DNA of 64,000 bases from CAZYFH01 sp964646815 (GTDB taxonomy: Bacteria; Acidobacteriota; Vicinamibacteria; Vicinamibacterales; UBA8438): assembly GCA_964646815.1 (NCBI GenBank), contig CAZYFH010000001.1, positions 148,137-212,136 on the forward strand, in the 5' to 3' direction. A program made the translations under genes and the position numbers. The notes under the pieces are model-generated. The model saw only the letters and a program-made list of their open reading frames with translations. It was not told where the DNA came from and did no database searches. Position 1 is the stretch's first letter; the number at the start of each line of letters is the position of its first letter. Positions 34,247-42,051 of this stretch are shown piece by piece.

Positions 34247-35502
34247 GCTTCGTTACCGGCCTCCGGTGTTCGTTGTGCGGGACCGCGTTTCCTCCCCAGG
34301 CGCTCTACGTCTGCGATCAGTGTCTTGGACCGCTCGATGTGACCTACGACTGGGACGCGATTCGCCGCGTGTTCACCCGCGAGGTCATCGCATCTCGACC
34401 CCCTAACCTCTGGCGATATCGGGAGCTGCTGCCGATCGACGGCGACCCGCTCACGGGTCTCCACTCGGGGTTCACGCCCCTTGTGCGCGCCCATCGACTG
34501 GCGGCCGAGCTCGGCATGCGGGAGCTGTGGGTGAAGGACGATTCCGTCAATCATCCGACGCTGTCATATAAGGATCGGGTGGTGGCGGTAGCGGCCACGC
34601 GGGCGGTCGAGCTTGAGTTTTCCGTGTTTGGCTGTGCGTCGACGGGGAATCTTGCGAACAGCGTCGCTGCGCATGCCGCGCGTCTCGGGCTGGCCTGTTA
34701 CGTGTTCATTCCTGACACTCTTGAGCCGGGAAAGATTCTGGGGTCGGCCATCGCGGGACCGCACGTCGTCGCGATCGACGGTACCTACGATGACGTCAAT
34801 CGGCTGTGTACGCAGGTGGGGGACCGATACGGTTGGGGGTTCGCAAATATCAACCTTCGCAGCTATTACGCGGAAGGCGCGAAGACCTACGGTTTCGAGA
34901 TCGTCGAGCAGCTCGGTTGGCGGTTTCCACGCCACGTCGTCGCGCCGGTAGCCGGTGGGACGCTGCTGCCGCGGATCGGGAGCGGATTTCGGGAGCTGCG
35001 GGAAGCGGGCTTGGTCGAGGGGGATCTGCCGCGAATTCATGCAGCTCAGGCGGCCGGGTGCGCGCCGGTGGTTCACGCGCTCAAGTCGGGGTTGGATCAT
35101 CCTGAACCGGTGAAGCCAAACACCATCGCCAAATCGATCGCCATCGGAAACCCGGCGGACGGGTTTCACGTGCTCCGTACTGTGCGCGACACGGGCGGGT
35201 GGGGCGCGAGCGCCACTGATAGCGAGATCCTCGCCGCCATCGGCCTACTGGCGCGGACGGAGGGCATCTTCACGGAACCGGCCGGCGGCACGACGCTCGC
35301 GGTGACCATGAAACTGGTCAGGGACGGCGTCATTGACAAGGACGAGGCGACGGTCATCTGTATCACCGGAAACGGATACAAGACCGGCGAGGCGGTGGCC
35401 TCGACATTACCCGAACCGGTGCGGCTCGCACGCTCGCTGCGCGACGTAGACGCCTTCGTCGCCGAGCAGGATCAGCAGCACCAGCGTGAGCGGCGCACGT
35501 GA
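34243..35502 (+). CDS. thrC: Threonine synthase
   Basis: ThrC is a PLP enzyme that turns O-phosphohomoserine into threonine. The start is ATG 34243, overlapping the hom stop as ATGA; the frame upstream is only a shadow of hom. The product has 419 residues. A zinc-ribbon-like N-terminus (LRCSLCGTAF and YVCDQCLGPL) marks the subgroup found in many bacteria and archaea. The PLP lysine is in VNHPTLSYKDRVVA, the phosphate loop is FGCASTGNLANSVAAHA, and the C-terminal TGNGYKTGEAV is as expected. Homoserine kinase, which makes its substrate, is not encoded in the window. Confidence 0.95.
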   Translation: MSFVTGLRCSLCGTAFPPQALYVCDQCLGPLDVTYDWDAIRRVFTREVIASRPPNLWRYRELLPIDGDPLTGLHSGFTPLVRAHRLAAELGMRELWVKDDSVNHPTLSYKDRVVAVAATRAVELEFSVFGCASTGNLANSVAAHAARLGLACYVFIPDTLEPGKILGSAIAGPHVVAIDGTYDDVNRLCTQVGDRYGWGFANINLRSYYAEGAKTYGFEIVEQLGWRFPRHVVAPVAGGTLLPRIGSGFRELREAGLVEGDLPRIHAAQAAGCAPVVHALKSGLDHPEPVKPNTIAKSIAIGNPADGFHVLRTVRDTGGWGASATDSEILAAIGLLARTEGIFTEPAGGTTLAVTMKLVRDGVIDKDEATVICITGNGYKTGEAVASTLPEPVRLARSLRDVDAFVAEQDQQHQRERRT

Positions 35503-36764
35503 CTCGCTCAGAGCTTGGCATCATCGTCGAGGCGGAGGGGCACCTGATCGACTCGCAGTTGCTCAACGCCATCTTCGACAAGGTCATCGAGCGCCGTGCG
35601 AAGTTCGAGGTGTTGCAGTTCGATATCGGTCGGACGAACGACGAATTCTCGCGGCTTAGACTCCGCGTGACCGCTTCGGATCGGCCACGGCTGGTCCAAC
35701 TCCTCGAGGAGCTTATGCCGCTCGGGTGCCATCCCGCTCCGGAGCGGGAGGTCGTGCTCGAGCGGGCCGAAGCGGATGGATGCGTGCGGGACGATTTCTA
35801 CGCCACGACCAACCATCGCACCCACGTTCGCCATGACGGCGCATGGCTGGAGGTCGGGGAGCAGCGGATGGACGCCGTCATCGTGGTGAAGCCTGCCGGC
35901 GCGGCCTGCCGAAAGTTGCGCGACGTGCGGGCGGGTGACCCGGTCGTGTGCGGTGTCGACGGTATCCGCGTGGCACCGGCGTTTCGCGAGCGCGACCGAC
36001 TCGGCTTCGCGTTCATGACCAACGACGTGTCAACCGAACGACGGGTCGAGGTCACGGTGGCCAAGGTCCTGGCGATGATGGGCGAGGTGAAAGCGGCTGG
36101 CGGGCGAATCGCGTTCGTCGCCGGCCCAGTCGTCGTGCATAGCGGCGGCGGCGCCTACTTCACCGATCTCATTCGGCGCGGGTTCGTGGACGTGCTGCTG
36201 GCGGGGAACGCCCTCGCCGTCCACGATGTTGAGCAGGCGCTGTTTGGCACTTCGCTGGGCATCGACCTTGACGCCGGAGTCGCCGTCGAGGGGGGTCACA
36301 AGAACCACATGCGCGCGATCAACACGATCACGCGCGCGGGCGGTCTGCGGCCGGCGGTCGCGACCGGCGTGCTGCAGTCGGGGATAATGCACGAGGCGAT
36401 CACGCGCGAGGTCGACTACGTGCTCGCCGGGAGCATCCGCGACGACGGTCCGCTGCCGGACACGATAATGGACCTCGTGGATGCGCAGGACCGGTACTCC
36501 GCAGCGCTACGCGACGTGAACATGGTCGTCATGCTTGCGACGATGCTCCATAGCATCGGCGTCGCCAACATGTTGCCGTCGTGGGTCCGTGTCGTGTGCG
36601 TCGACATTAACCCGGCTGTTGTCACGAAACTGTCCGATCGCGGGTCATCGCAAACGGTGGGGGTCGTGACCGACGTCGGCCTGTTCCTGCACCAGCTGAG
36701 TGTGCAACTGCGCGAGCCGGCGCCGGTCGTGGTTCCGTCGACGCTGGAAGGGACGACAGGATGA
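35499..36764 (+). CDS. TIGR00300-family protein (LOR/SDH-like), putative ornithine cyclodeaminase
   Basis: A 421-residue product from GTG 35499 (GTGA overlap with thrC). The N-terminal part (about 1-105) with VEAEGHLIDSQLLNAIFDKV and FEVLQFDIGRTNDEFSRLRL is the LOR/SDH conserved region. The rest is a nucleotide-binding domain with FVAGPVVVHSGGGAYFTDLI, VDVLLAGNALAVHDVEQALF, GHKNHMRAINTI and a late VGVVTDVGLFLHQL. This matches the family that includes archaeal ornithine cyclodeaminases and the C-terminal half of cyanobacterial ArgZ/AgrE. Ornithine to proline conversion with NAD is therefore a possible activity, but placement between thrC and lysC is unexpected, and another amino acid may be the substrate. 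Confidence 0.8.
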   Translation: MTRSELGIIVEAEGHLIDSQLLNAIFDKVIERRAKFEVLQFDIGRTNDEFSRLRLRVTASDRPRLVQLLEELMPLGCHPAPEREVVLERAEADGCVRDDFYATTNHRTHVRHDGAWLEVGEQRMDAVIVVKPAGAACRKLRDVRAGDPVVCGVDGIRVAPAFRERDRLGFAFMTNDVSTERRVEVTVAKVLAMMGEVKAAGGRIAFVAGPVVVHSGGGAYFTDLIRRGFVDVLLAGNALAVHDVEQALFGTSLGIDLDAGVAVEGGHKNHMRAINTITRAGGLRPAVATGVLQSGIMHEAITREVDYVLAGSIRDDGPLPDTIMDLVDAQDRYSAALRDVNMVVMLATMLHSIGVANMLPSWVRVVCVDINPAVVTKLSDRGSSQTVGVVTDVGLFLHQLSVQLREPAPVVVPSTLEGTTG

Positions 36765-38023
36765 ATCCCGCCGCGTCCGGGCCGGTTGTCGTGCAGAAGT
36801 ACGGCGGCACATCGGTCGCGACCGCAGATCGGATCTGCGCGGTTGCAGATCGTATCGTGCTCTGCCTGCCCGACCACCCGCGGCTCGTGATCGTGCTCTC
36901 GGCAATGGGTAAGACCACGGATAGCCTCGTGGCCGTCGCCCATGAGGTGGCGAGGCGGCCACAGGGGCGCGAAATGGACCTGCTTTTGTCAACGGGCGAA
37001 CAGGTGTCGGTGTCGTTGCTGGGATTGGCGCTTCAGGACAAGGGCGTGGCCGCAGTCTCGCTGACGGCGCCACAGTGCGGCATCCGGACCGACAGCACCT
37101 TCAACATCGCGCGGATCGAGTCTATTGATACGCGGCGTATTCTCGGCGAGCTGGATGAGGGTCGTATCGTCATCATCGCGGGCTTTCAGGGTGTCACCCA
37201 CGATCACGAGGTGACGACGTTGGGACGTGGCGGTAGCGATATCACGGCGGCCGCAGTAGCAGCAGCGCTCGATGCCAGCGTCTGCGAGATTTGCACGGAC
37301 GTCGACGGCGTAATGTCGGCGGACCCGAACACCGTCCCGGATGCTACTCGGTGGCACGCCATCAGCTACGAGGAAGCGATCGAGATGGCGTCGAGCGGCG
37401 CCAAAGTGCTGCATCCACGCGCGGCCGAGGTCTGCATGGCTTACGGCATTCCGATTCACGTGCGATCGAGCTTCCACATGAACGACGGGACGTGGATTGG
37501 CGGAGGCGACGACATGGTGATGGAACAAGCGGCGGTGGTCGCTGTCAGCAGCGACAAACAGATCGCCAAAGTCACGTTGTTGGAGGTGCCGGACCGACCC
37601 GGGATGGCCGCCCAGGTGTTTCAGGACCTCGCGGCTGATGGGATCAGCGTGCGTCTCATCATTCAAAGCGCGAGCTCCGACGGCCGGGGCCGGATCACGT
37701 TCGTGCTCGATGCTGAGTACGCCGACGGGGCTGCCACTCTGATTGATCAGTGGAAGGCGGACGGCGTCGCCAGTGAGGGGACCGTCGAGCGCGACGTGGC
37801 AAAGATTTCGATTGTCGGGTCACGTCTTGCGTCGACGCCCGGACTGGCCGCGCGGATGTTCGCCGTCCTGGCGCGCGAGGGCATCAACATCGACTGCATC
37901 AGCTCGTCCGAGATGAAGGTGGCCTGTGTCATTGCCGCAGCCGAGGTCGACCACGCCGTGCGGGCGGTTCACGACGAGTTCTTTCCACAGCCCGGCTCAG
38001 TCGCGGCAGGGTCGGCCGGGTAG
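36761..38023 (+). CDS. lysC: Aspartate kinase
   Basis: LysC phosphorylates aspartate, the first step of the aspartate-family pathway. The product has 420 residues and overlaps its upstream neighbour by 4 bases. The kinase domain shows VVQKYGGTSVATADRICAVA, LLLSTGEQVSVSLLG, GFQGVTHDHEVTTLGRGGSD and EICTDVDGVMSADPNTVPDA. Two C-terminal ACT domains (about 265-400; VTLLEVPDRPGMAAQVFQDL and ISIVGSRLASTPGLAARMFA) imply allosteric control by lysine and/or threonine. This is the monofunctional class; the GTG or ATG internal start for a separate beta subunit was not resolved. Confidence 0.96.
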   Translation: MNPAASGPVVVQKYGGTSVATADRICAVADRIVLCLPDHPRLVIVLSAMGKTTDSLVAVAHEVARRPQGREMDLLLSTGEQVSVSLLGLALQDKGVAAVSLTAPQCGIRTDSTFNIARIESIDTRRILGELDEGRIVIIAGFQGVTHDHEVTTLGRGGSDITAAAVAAALDASVCEICTDVDGVMSADPNTVPDATRWHAISYEEAIEMASSGAKVLHPRAAEVCMAYGIPIHVRSSFHMNDGTWIGGGDDMVMEQAAVVAVSSDKQIAKVTLLEVPDRPGMAAQVFQDLAADGISVRLIIQSASSDGRGRITFVLDAEYADGAATLIDQWKADGVASEGTVERDVAKISIVGSRLASTPGLAARMFAVLAREGINIDCISSSEMKVACVIAAAEVDHAVRAVHDEFFPQPGSVAAGSAG

Positions 38024-38025
38024 CG

Positions 38026-39075
38026 ATGGACGGTCGACTCGACGTCGGCATCCTCGGTGCGACCGGTACGGTTGGTCAGGAGTTCATCGCCGAGCTCGTG
38101 GAACATCCGTGGTTCAACGTGACGTGGCTGGCCGCCAGTGAGCGATCGGCTGGTCGGCGCTACGGCGACGCAACGACGTGGCGGCTCCCGTCGGCGCTGC
38201 CCGTATCGGTGTCCGAGATGGTCGTGAACGGGTGTGAGCCGACTGGTGCACCGAGCCTGGTCTTCTCCGGTCTCGACGCGTCGGTGGCCGGTGAGGTCGA
38301 GACAGCCTTCGCGTCGGCGGGTCACACCGTCGTGAGCAACGCGCGCAACCATCGCATGGCACCGGACGTGCCGCTCCTGGTCCCCGAGATCAACCCCGAC
38401 CACCTGCAGTTGCTCGGTCAACAGACACGGGTGCGGGGATGGTCCGGCCGAATCGTCACGAACGCGAACTGCTCGACGATTGTGCTGACGATGGCGCTGG
38501 CGCCCCTTCGTCGGTTCGGCCTCCGGTCCGTGACGGTGTCGACGCTGCAGGCAGTGTCAGGCGCAGGTTATCCAGGCGTTGCCTCGCTGGACATCGTGGG
38601 TAATGTCATCCCGTTCATCGCCGGCGAAGAAGAGAAGATGGAATCCGAGACCCAGAAGATTCTTGGGTCTCTCGAGGACGACGCCGTGACGCCGCACCCG
38701 ATGACGGTCAGCGCGCAGACGACGCGGGTGCCGGTGCTTCATGGTCACACCGAGCTAGTGTCGGTCGCGTTCGATACCGAGCCGTCGATAGACGACGTGA
38801 AGGCGGCGTTCCGCGGTTTCTCCGGGCGTCCGCAGGCCGAGGGCCTCCCGAGCGCTCCGCCAAAACCGGTCGTCTACCTTGAGGGACCCGCACGGCCACA
38901 ACCGCGCCTCGACGTCGATCGTGACCGAGGGATGACGGTGTCGGTCGGTCGCCTCCGCGCGTGTCCGGTACTCGACTACAAGTTCGTCGTGCTCGGACAC
39001 AACACCGTGCGCGGCGCCGCGGGTGCCGCGTTACTGAATGCGGAGCTGATGCGCGCGGACGGTCTCCTCGAATAG
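38026..39075 (+). CDS. asd: Aspartate-semialdehyde dehydrogenase
   Basis: Asd reduces aspartyl phosphate to the semialdehyde with NADPH. The product has 349 residues and starts 2 bases after lysC. The N-terminal VGILGATGTVGQEFIAELVE dinucleotide site, catalytic cysteine in IVTNANCSTIVLTMALAPL, the AVSGAGYPGVASLDIVGNVI motif, EEEKMESETQKIL and the active-site histidine region VPVLHGHTELVSVAF are present. It is the fungal/archaeal-like class judged by NANCST and the PFIAGEEEKM stretch. Last gene of the hom operon, which supplies every step from aspartate to threonine except homoserine kinase. Confidence 0.95.
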   Translation: MDGRLDVGILGATGTVGQEFIAELVEHPWFNVTWLAASERSAGRRYGDATTWRLPSALPVSVSEMVVNGCEPTGAPSLVFSGLDASVAGEVETAFASAGHTVVSNARNHRMAPDVPLLVPEINPDHLQLLGQQTRVRGWSGRIVTNANCSTIVLTMALAPLRRFGLRSVTVSTLQAVSGAGYPGVASLDIVGNVIPFIAGEEEKMESETQKILGSLEDDAVTPHPMTVSAQTTRVPVLHGHTELVSVAFDTEPSIDDVKAAFRGFSGRPQAEGLPSAPPKPVVYLEGPARPQPRLDVDRDRGMTVSVGRLRACPVLDYKFVVLGHNTVRGAAGAALLNAELMRADGLLE

Positions 39076-39089
39076 GTAGACGGGCTTCG

Positions 39090-39243
39090 CCTGGAACCCT
39101 GCGGGTGCTGCGCGCCCGGTCCAAGTGAACGTGGCCGGAATGGCGACGAGGTCACTATCGGCCAGACACTCGTCGACGTGCATGCGTAGGTCGGGAAAGG
39201 CTGTCCGGAGTAGGGCCTTGTTGTCGCCGGTTATGATTGTGTT
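39090..39243 (-). pseudogene. Possible fragment of a SnoaL-like (ester cyclase) protein
   Basis: About 50 codons on the minus strand read NKALLRTAFPDLRMHVDECL and then ADSDLVAIPATFTWTG. This resembles the FPDL...V.D..A.GD.V...W.. core of SnoaL-like NTF2-fold proteins. The rest of such a protein (about 130 residues) is absent. The frame begins inside the amidohydrolase gene end and runs into asd, so it is not an independent gene. I treat it as a weakly supported relic. Confidence 0.3.
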
Positions 39244-39250
39244 CCTCTTC

Positions 39251-40666
39251 TCATTTGGGCCGCGCCATCGGGCTGTCCGGCGCGTCTTGCCGTCCATCGA
39301 ACACGATGCGGCCACCCACCACCGTCATGAGCACCCTGGTGTCACGAATGTCGAGAGATGGCGCGGATAGCAGATCGGTGTCGAGCATCACGAAGTCTGC
39401 CAGTTGCCCGACCACCAGCCGGCCCTTCTCCGCTTCCTCGAACGAGGCGTATGCGCCGGTCAGCGTGTAGGCATCGACCGCCTGGGCAATCGTCACCCGT
39501 TCGGTCGGGATCCATCCGCCGCTGCCGCGCCCGTCGATCGGCCGGCGGGTGACGGCGGCGTAGAGTCCATCTAGAGGGTTGACTGGTGAGTAGAACCAAT
39601 CGGTCCCGAAGGTGACGCGCGCACCGCTGTCGAGCAGCGATCGGATAGCCAGCGCCGTCGTGTCGCGGTCATGCCCGACCAGCGCGTCGATCAGCGAAGC
39701 GTCGTACAGCAATCGCGTCGGTTGCATGCTGGCGATGACGCCCAGACGGCCGAGGCGCTGAACGTCCGCCGCGCGGAGATGCTGGGCGTGCTCGATACGA
39801 AACCGCCGGTCCCGCCGACCGTTCTCTCGAATCACGCGAGCGTAGGTGTTCAAGACGAGGTGGGTCGCGCGTGCTCCGATGGCGTGCATGGCCACTTGCA
39901 GGCCGGCACGGTCGGCAGCGGCGGTCCAGGCATACAGCTGGTCTTCATCGTAGAGCAGCAGGCCACGGTCGCCCTCCGAACCGGGATAGGCCTTGTCTAG
40001 CGCCGCCGTTCGCGTAGCCAGGGTGCCATCGACCAACCCTTTGACCGCGCCGACGCGTAGCCAGGAGTTGCCACGGCCATTCGCGCCGCCAAAGGCACCG
40101 CTGGCGATCGCATCCCGCAGGCGCGGCCACGTTGAGAGCGGTAGCGCGACATAGATACGTGCGGTGAGACTGCGCCGGGCCGCGGCGGACTGGAAGGCGG
40201 CCACGTCCGACCAGCCACCCATATGGTGGACGGATGTCACCCCTCGCGCGCCCAGGTGGTCGAGCGCCGCCTCTAGGGCGGCGACATCGCGATCCGTCGA
40301 ACCAATAGAGTTCGCGACGGGCGTTCCGGCCGGGTCGCGATCCGCCTCCTCGAGGAGCTGGTACCCGGCATCGATGAGATGGATGTGCGAGTCGATGAAG
40401 CCGGGCACGATCATCGCGCCGCCGGCATCGATCACGACGTCGTCGATTGCCAGCGCCCGGACTGCCGCGCTCGTTCCCACCGCGGCGATTCGATTGTCCA
40501 ATACGCCGACAGCGTCGACGACTGGGCGGGCGGGGTCGCCCGTCCACACCGTGGCGTTCACGACCGCCAGCGTCACTTCGGGGACAGGGGACGGGGCCTC
40601 GATCGTGCAGGCGGTGCACGTGAGGACGCAGAACGCCGCGATCCGCGTGGTCGACCAACTGGTCAA
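39251..40666 (-). CDS. Amidohydrolase family 3 lipoprotein (YtcJ-like) with internal deletion
   Basis: From TTG 40666 the product has 471 residues and a lipoprotein-type signal (TTRIAAFCVLTCTACTIEAP). The metal site begins normally with MIVPGFIDSHIHLID, and later parts EHAQHLRAADVQRLGRLGV, GTDWFYSPVNPLDGLYAAV and LTGAYASFEEAEKGRLVVGQ are those of imidazolonepropionase-like/YtcJ hydrolases. Between SHIHLIDAGYQLLEEADRD and LDHLGARGVTSVHHMG about 90 residues usual in this family are missing, including the DGHM-type segment. The usual HAIGDxA motif reads HAIGARA. The reading frame is intact but the enzyme is probably inactive. A longer start at TTG 40756 is possible. Confidence 0.8.
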   Translation of the reverse strand: MTSWSTTRIAAFCVLTCTACTIEAPSPVPEVTLAVVNATVWTGDPARPVVDAVGVLDNRIAAVGTSAAVRALAIDDVVIDAGGAMIVPGFIDSHIHLIDAGYQLLEEADRDPAGTPVANSIGSTDRDVAALEAALDHLGARGVTSVHHMGGWSDVAAFQSAAARRSLTARIYVALPLSTWPRLRDAIASGAFGGANGRGNSWLRVGAVKGLVDGTLATRTAALDKAYPGSEGDRGLLLYDEDQLYAWTAAADRAGLQVAMHAIGARATHLVLNTYARVIRENGRRDRRFRIEHAQHLRAADVQRLGRLGVIASMQPTRLLYDASLIDALVGHDRDTTALAIRSLLDSGARVTFGTDWFYSPVNPLDGLYAAVTRRPIDGRGSGGWIPTERVTIAQAVDAYTLTGAYASFEEAEKGRLVVGQLADFVMLDTDLLSAPSLDIRDTRVLMTVVGGRIVFDGRQDAPDSPMARPK

Positions 40667-40765
40667 CCCACCGACGCGAAATGTCGAATAGCTGACGTCG
40701 TGCCGGTCGAGTCGGGGAACGGGTTGACGTTCCCCGATCGCCGCGGACTCTGCCAATGGCGTGGG

Positions 40766-42013
40766 CTAGTTGTCGTTCGCTTGCAGGTCGCCACTCGCGT
40801 AGTCGACGAGCAGGCGGATCGGAGATGTGCTGTCGGTCCCCAGCAGCGATGCACCGGGCGTGACGTCGGCGCCGGGCCGAAGCGCGGCGTGGATCTCGAT
40901 CTCGCTCCCGCCGGGCAGGTCCATCGGCACTTCGAACCAGTAGCGGGTCGGCCATGCCGCATCTGGCTCGCGCAGAAATAGCATCGGCATCCGATCACCG
41001 TCTGGTGTCACGGCGATCACCTGGACATCCTTCGCCTCGATGTCGATCTCCGGAAAAACGGCGAGCAGCCGCACGTCGTGTTCGAGGTTGTGCGCGAACA
41101 TAATGTTGCGGCCCTCGATGGGTGTCGGAGACGTCATCAGGATCGACTCGATCGCCGCGGCATCACCGTCTCGGAAGTACAAGCCCACCTGCGTCTGATC
41201 GCTGAACGACTCGCCTTCGGTGATCCACGTCTTCTTGTAGTGGATCCGTATCACGATGTCGGCGCCCGCAGGAAAGCGGTGAGCCATACCGCTCTCCCGC
41301 GGGACCTGCTGCTGACCCGGCGACCAAACTGCGATCGGTGGGGTCGTGGGAAAAGGCTGGCCGTCGGATCGCGCGAACCCAGGTCCAGCGTCCGTCGCAT
41401 CGAGGCCCTCAGCGGTGTCGCCCGCATCGACGTATACCCCGACCCCACGCACGACTGCACCGGCGCCAGGCACAATGTCGACCCCGGTGATCCAGCGGTC
41501 GGCCGCGGTCTCGGACGGCAGTACGAAAAAGCGGGTCGCTTCGCTCGTGCCGGCGTCGAGCACGAATGGCTCGGGCATGGTGACCGTCAGTCCGGGCTCG
41601 CCGAGCGACCATCCGCTTGGGGCCGTGATCGCCTCAGGTGGTTTGTCGCGTGGACCCTGCGGGTACCCGCCGCTCGACCACTCGAGGATCATGTCCATCT
41701 CGTGAGCTGGGAGCGCGTGCCCGTTCTTGAAGTCGCCGAAGCCATCTTCGGCTTTCCACGGCGGCATCCGCAGTGCAAGGACTTCCTCTCGAATGGACTG
41801 CGCCCACGGATATGCGTCTTGATACGTGACTAGCGACATCGGCGCAATGCCGCCGCTCCGATGACAGGCGCCACAGTTGTCACGGAAGATGGGGAAGAGG
41901 TGCTCGTTGTAGTTCCACCGGGACGCGATCGGCGTGTGACTCCGCGTCACGGGACCAGTGCTCACTGCGAAACCGACCACCAGCAGGACAAGACCCCAGC
42001 CGTATCGTCGCAT
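40766..42013 (-). CDS. Exported haem-c protein with copper monooxygenase-like C-terminal domain
   Basis: From ATG 42013 (MRRYGWGLVLLVVGFAVSTG) the product has 415 residues with a signal peptide. One haem c site, FRDNCGACHRSGGIAP, opens the mature protein, followed by YPWAQSIREEVLALRMPPWK, typical of cytochrome-like domains in copper-dependent ascorbate monooxygenase-type proteins. The rest (about 130-415) is beta-rich, with SGMAHRFPAGADIVIRIHYK and NIMFAHNLEHDVRLLAVFPE, where His residues could be metal ligands. I cannot assign a substrate. It is the downstream neighbour of the DUF3347 lipoprotein gene, 38 bases away on the same strand. Confidence 0.75.
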   Translation of the reverse strand: MRRYGWGLVLLVVGFAVSTGPVTRSHTPIASRWNYNEHLFPIFRDNCGACHRSGGIAPMSLVTYQDAYPWAQSIREEVLALRMPPWKAEDGFGDFKNGHALPAHEMDMILEWSSGGYPQGPRDKPPEAITAPSGWSLGEPGLTVTMPEPFVLDAGTSEATRFFVLPSETAADRWITGVDIVPGAGAVVRGVGVYVDAGDTAEGLDATDAGPGFARSDGQPFPTTPPIAVWSPGQQQVPRESGMAHRFPAGADIVIRIHYKKTWITEGESFSDQTQVGLYFRDGDAAAIESILMTSPTPIEGRNIMFAHNLEHDVRLLAVFPEIDIEAKDVQVIAVTPDGDRMPMLFLREPDAAWPTRYWFEVPMDLPGGSEIEIHAALRPGADVTPGASLLGTDSTSPIRLLVDYASGDLQANDN

Positions 42014-42051
42014 GTGCCGTCCCCCGTCGCGTTCACGCCGCCGGCGTCGCG

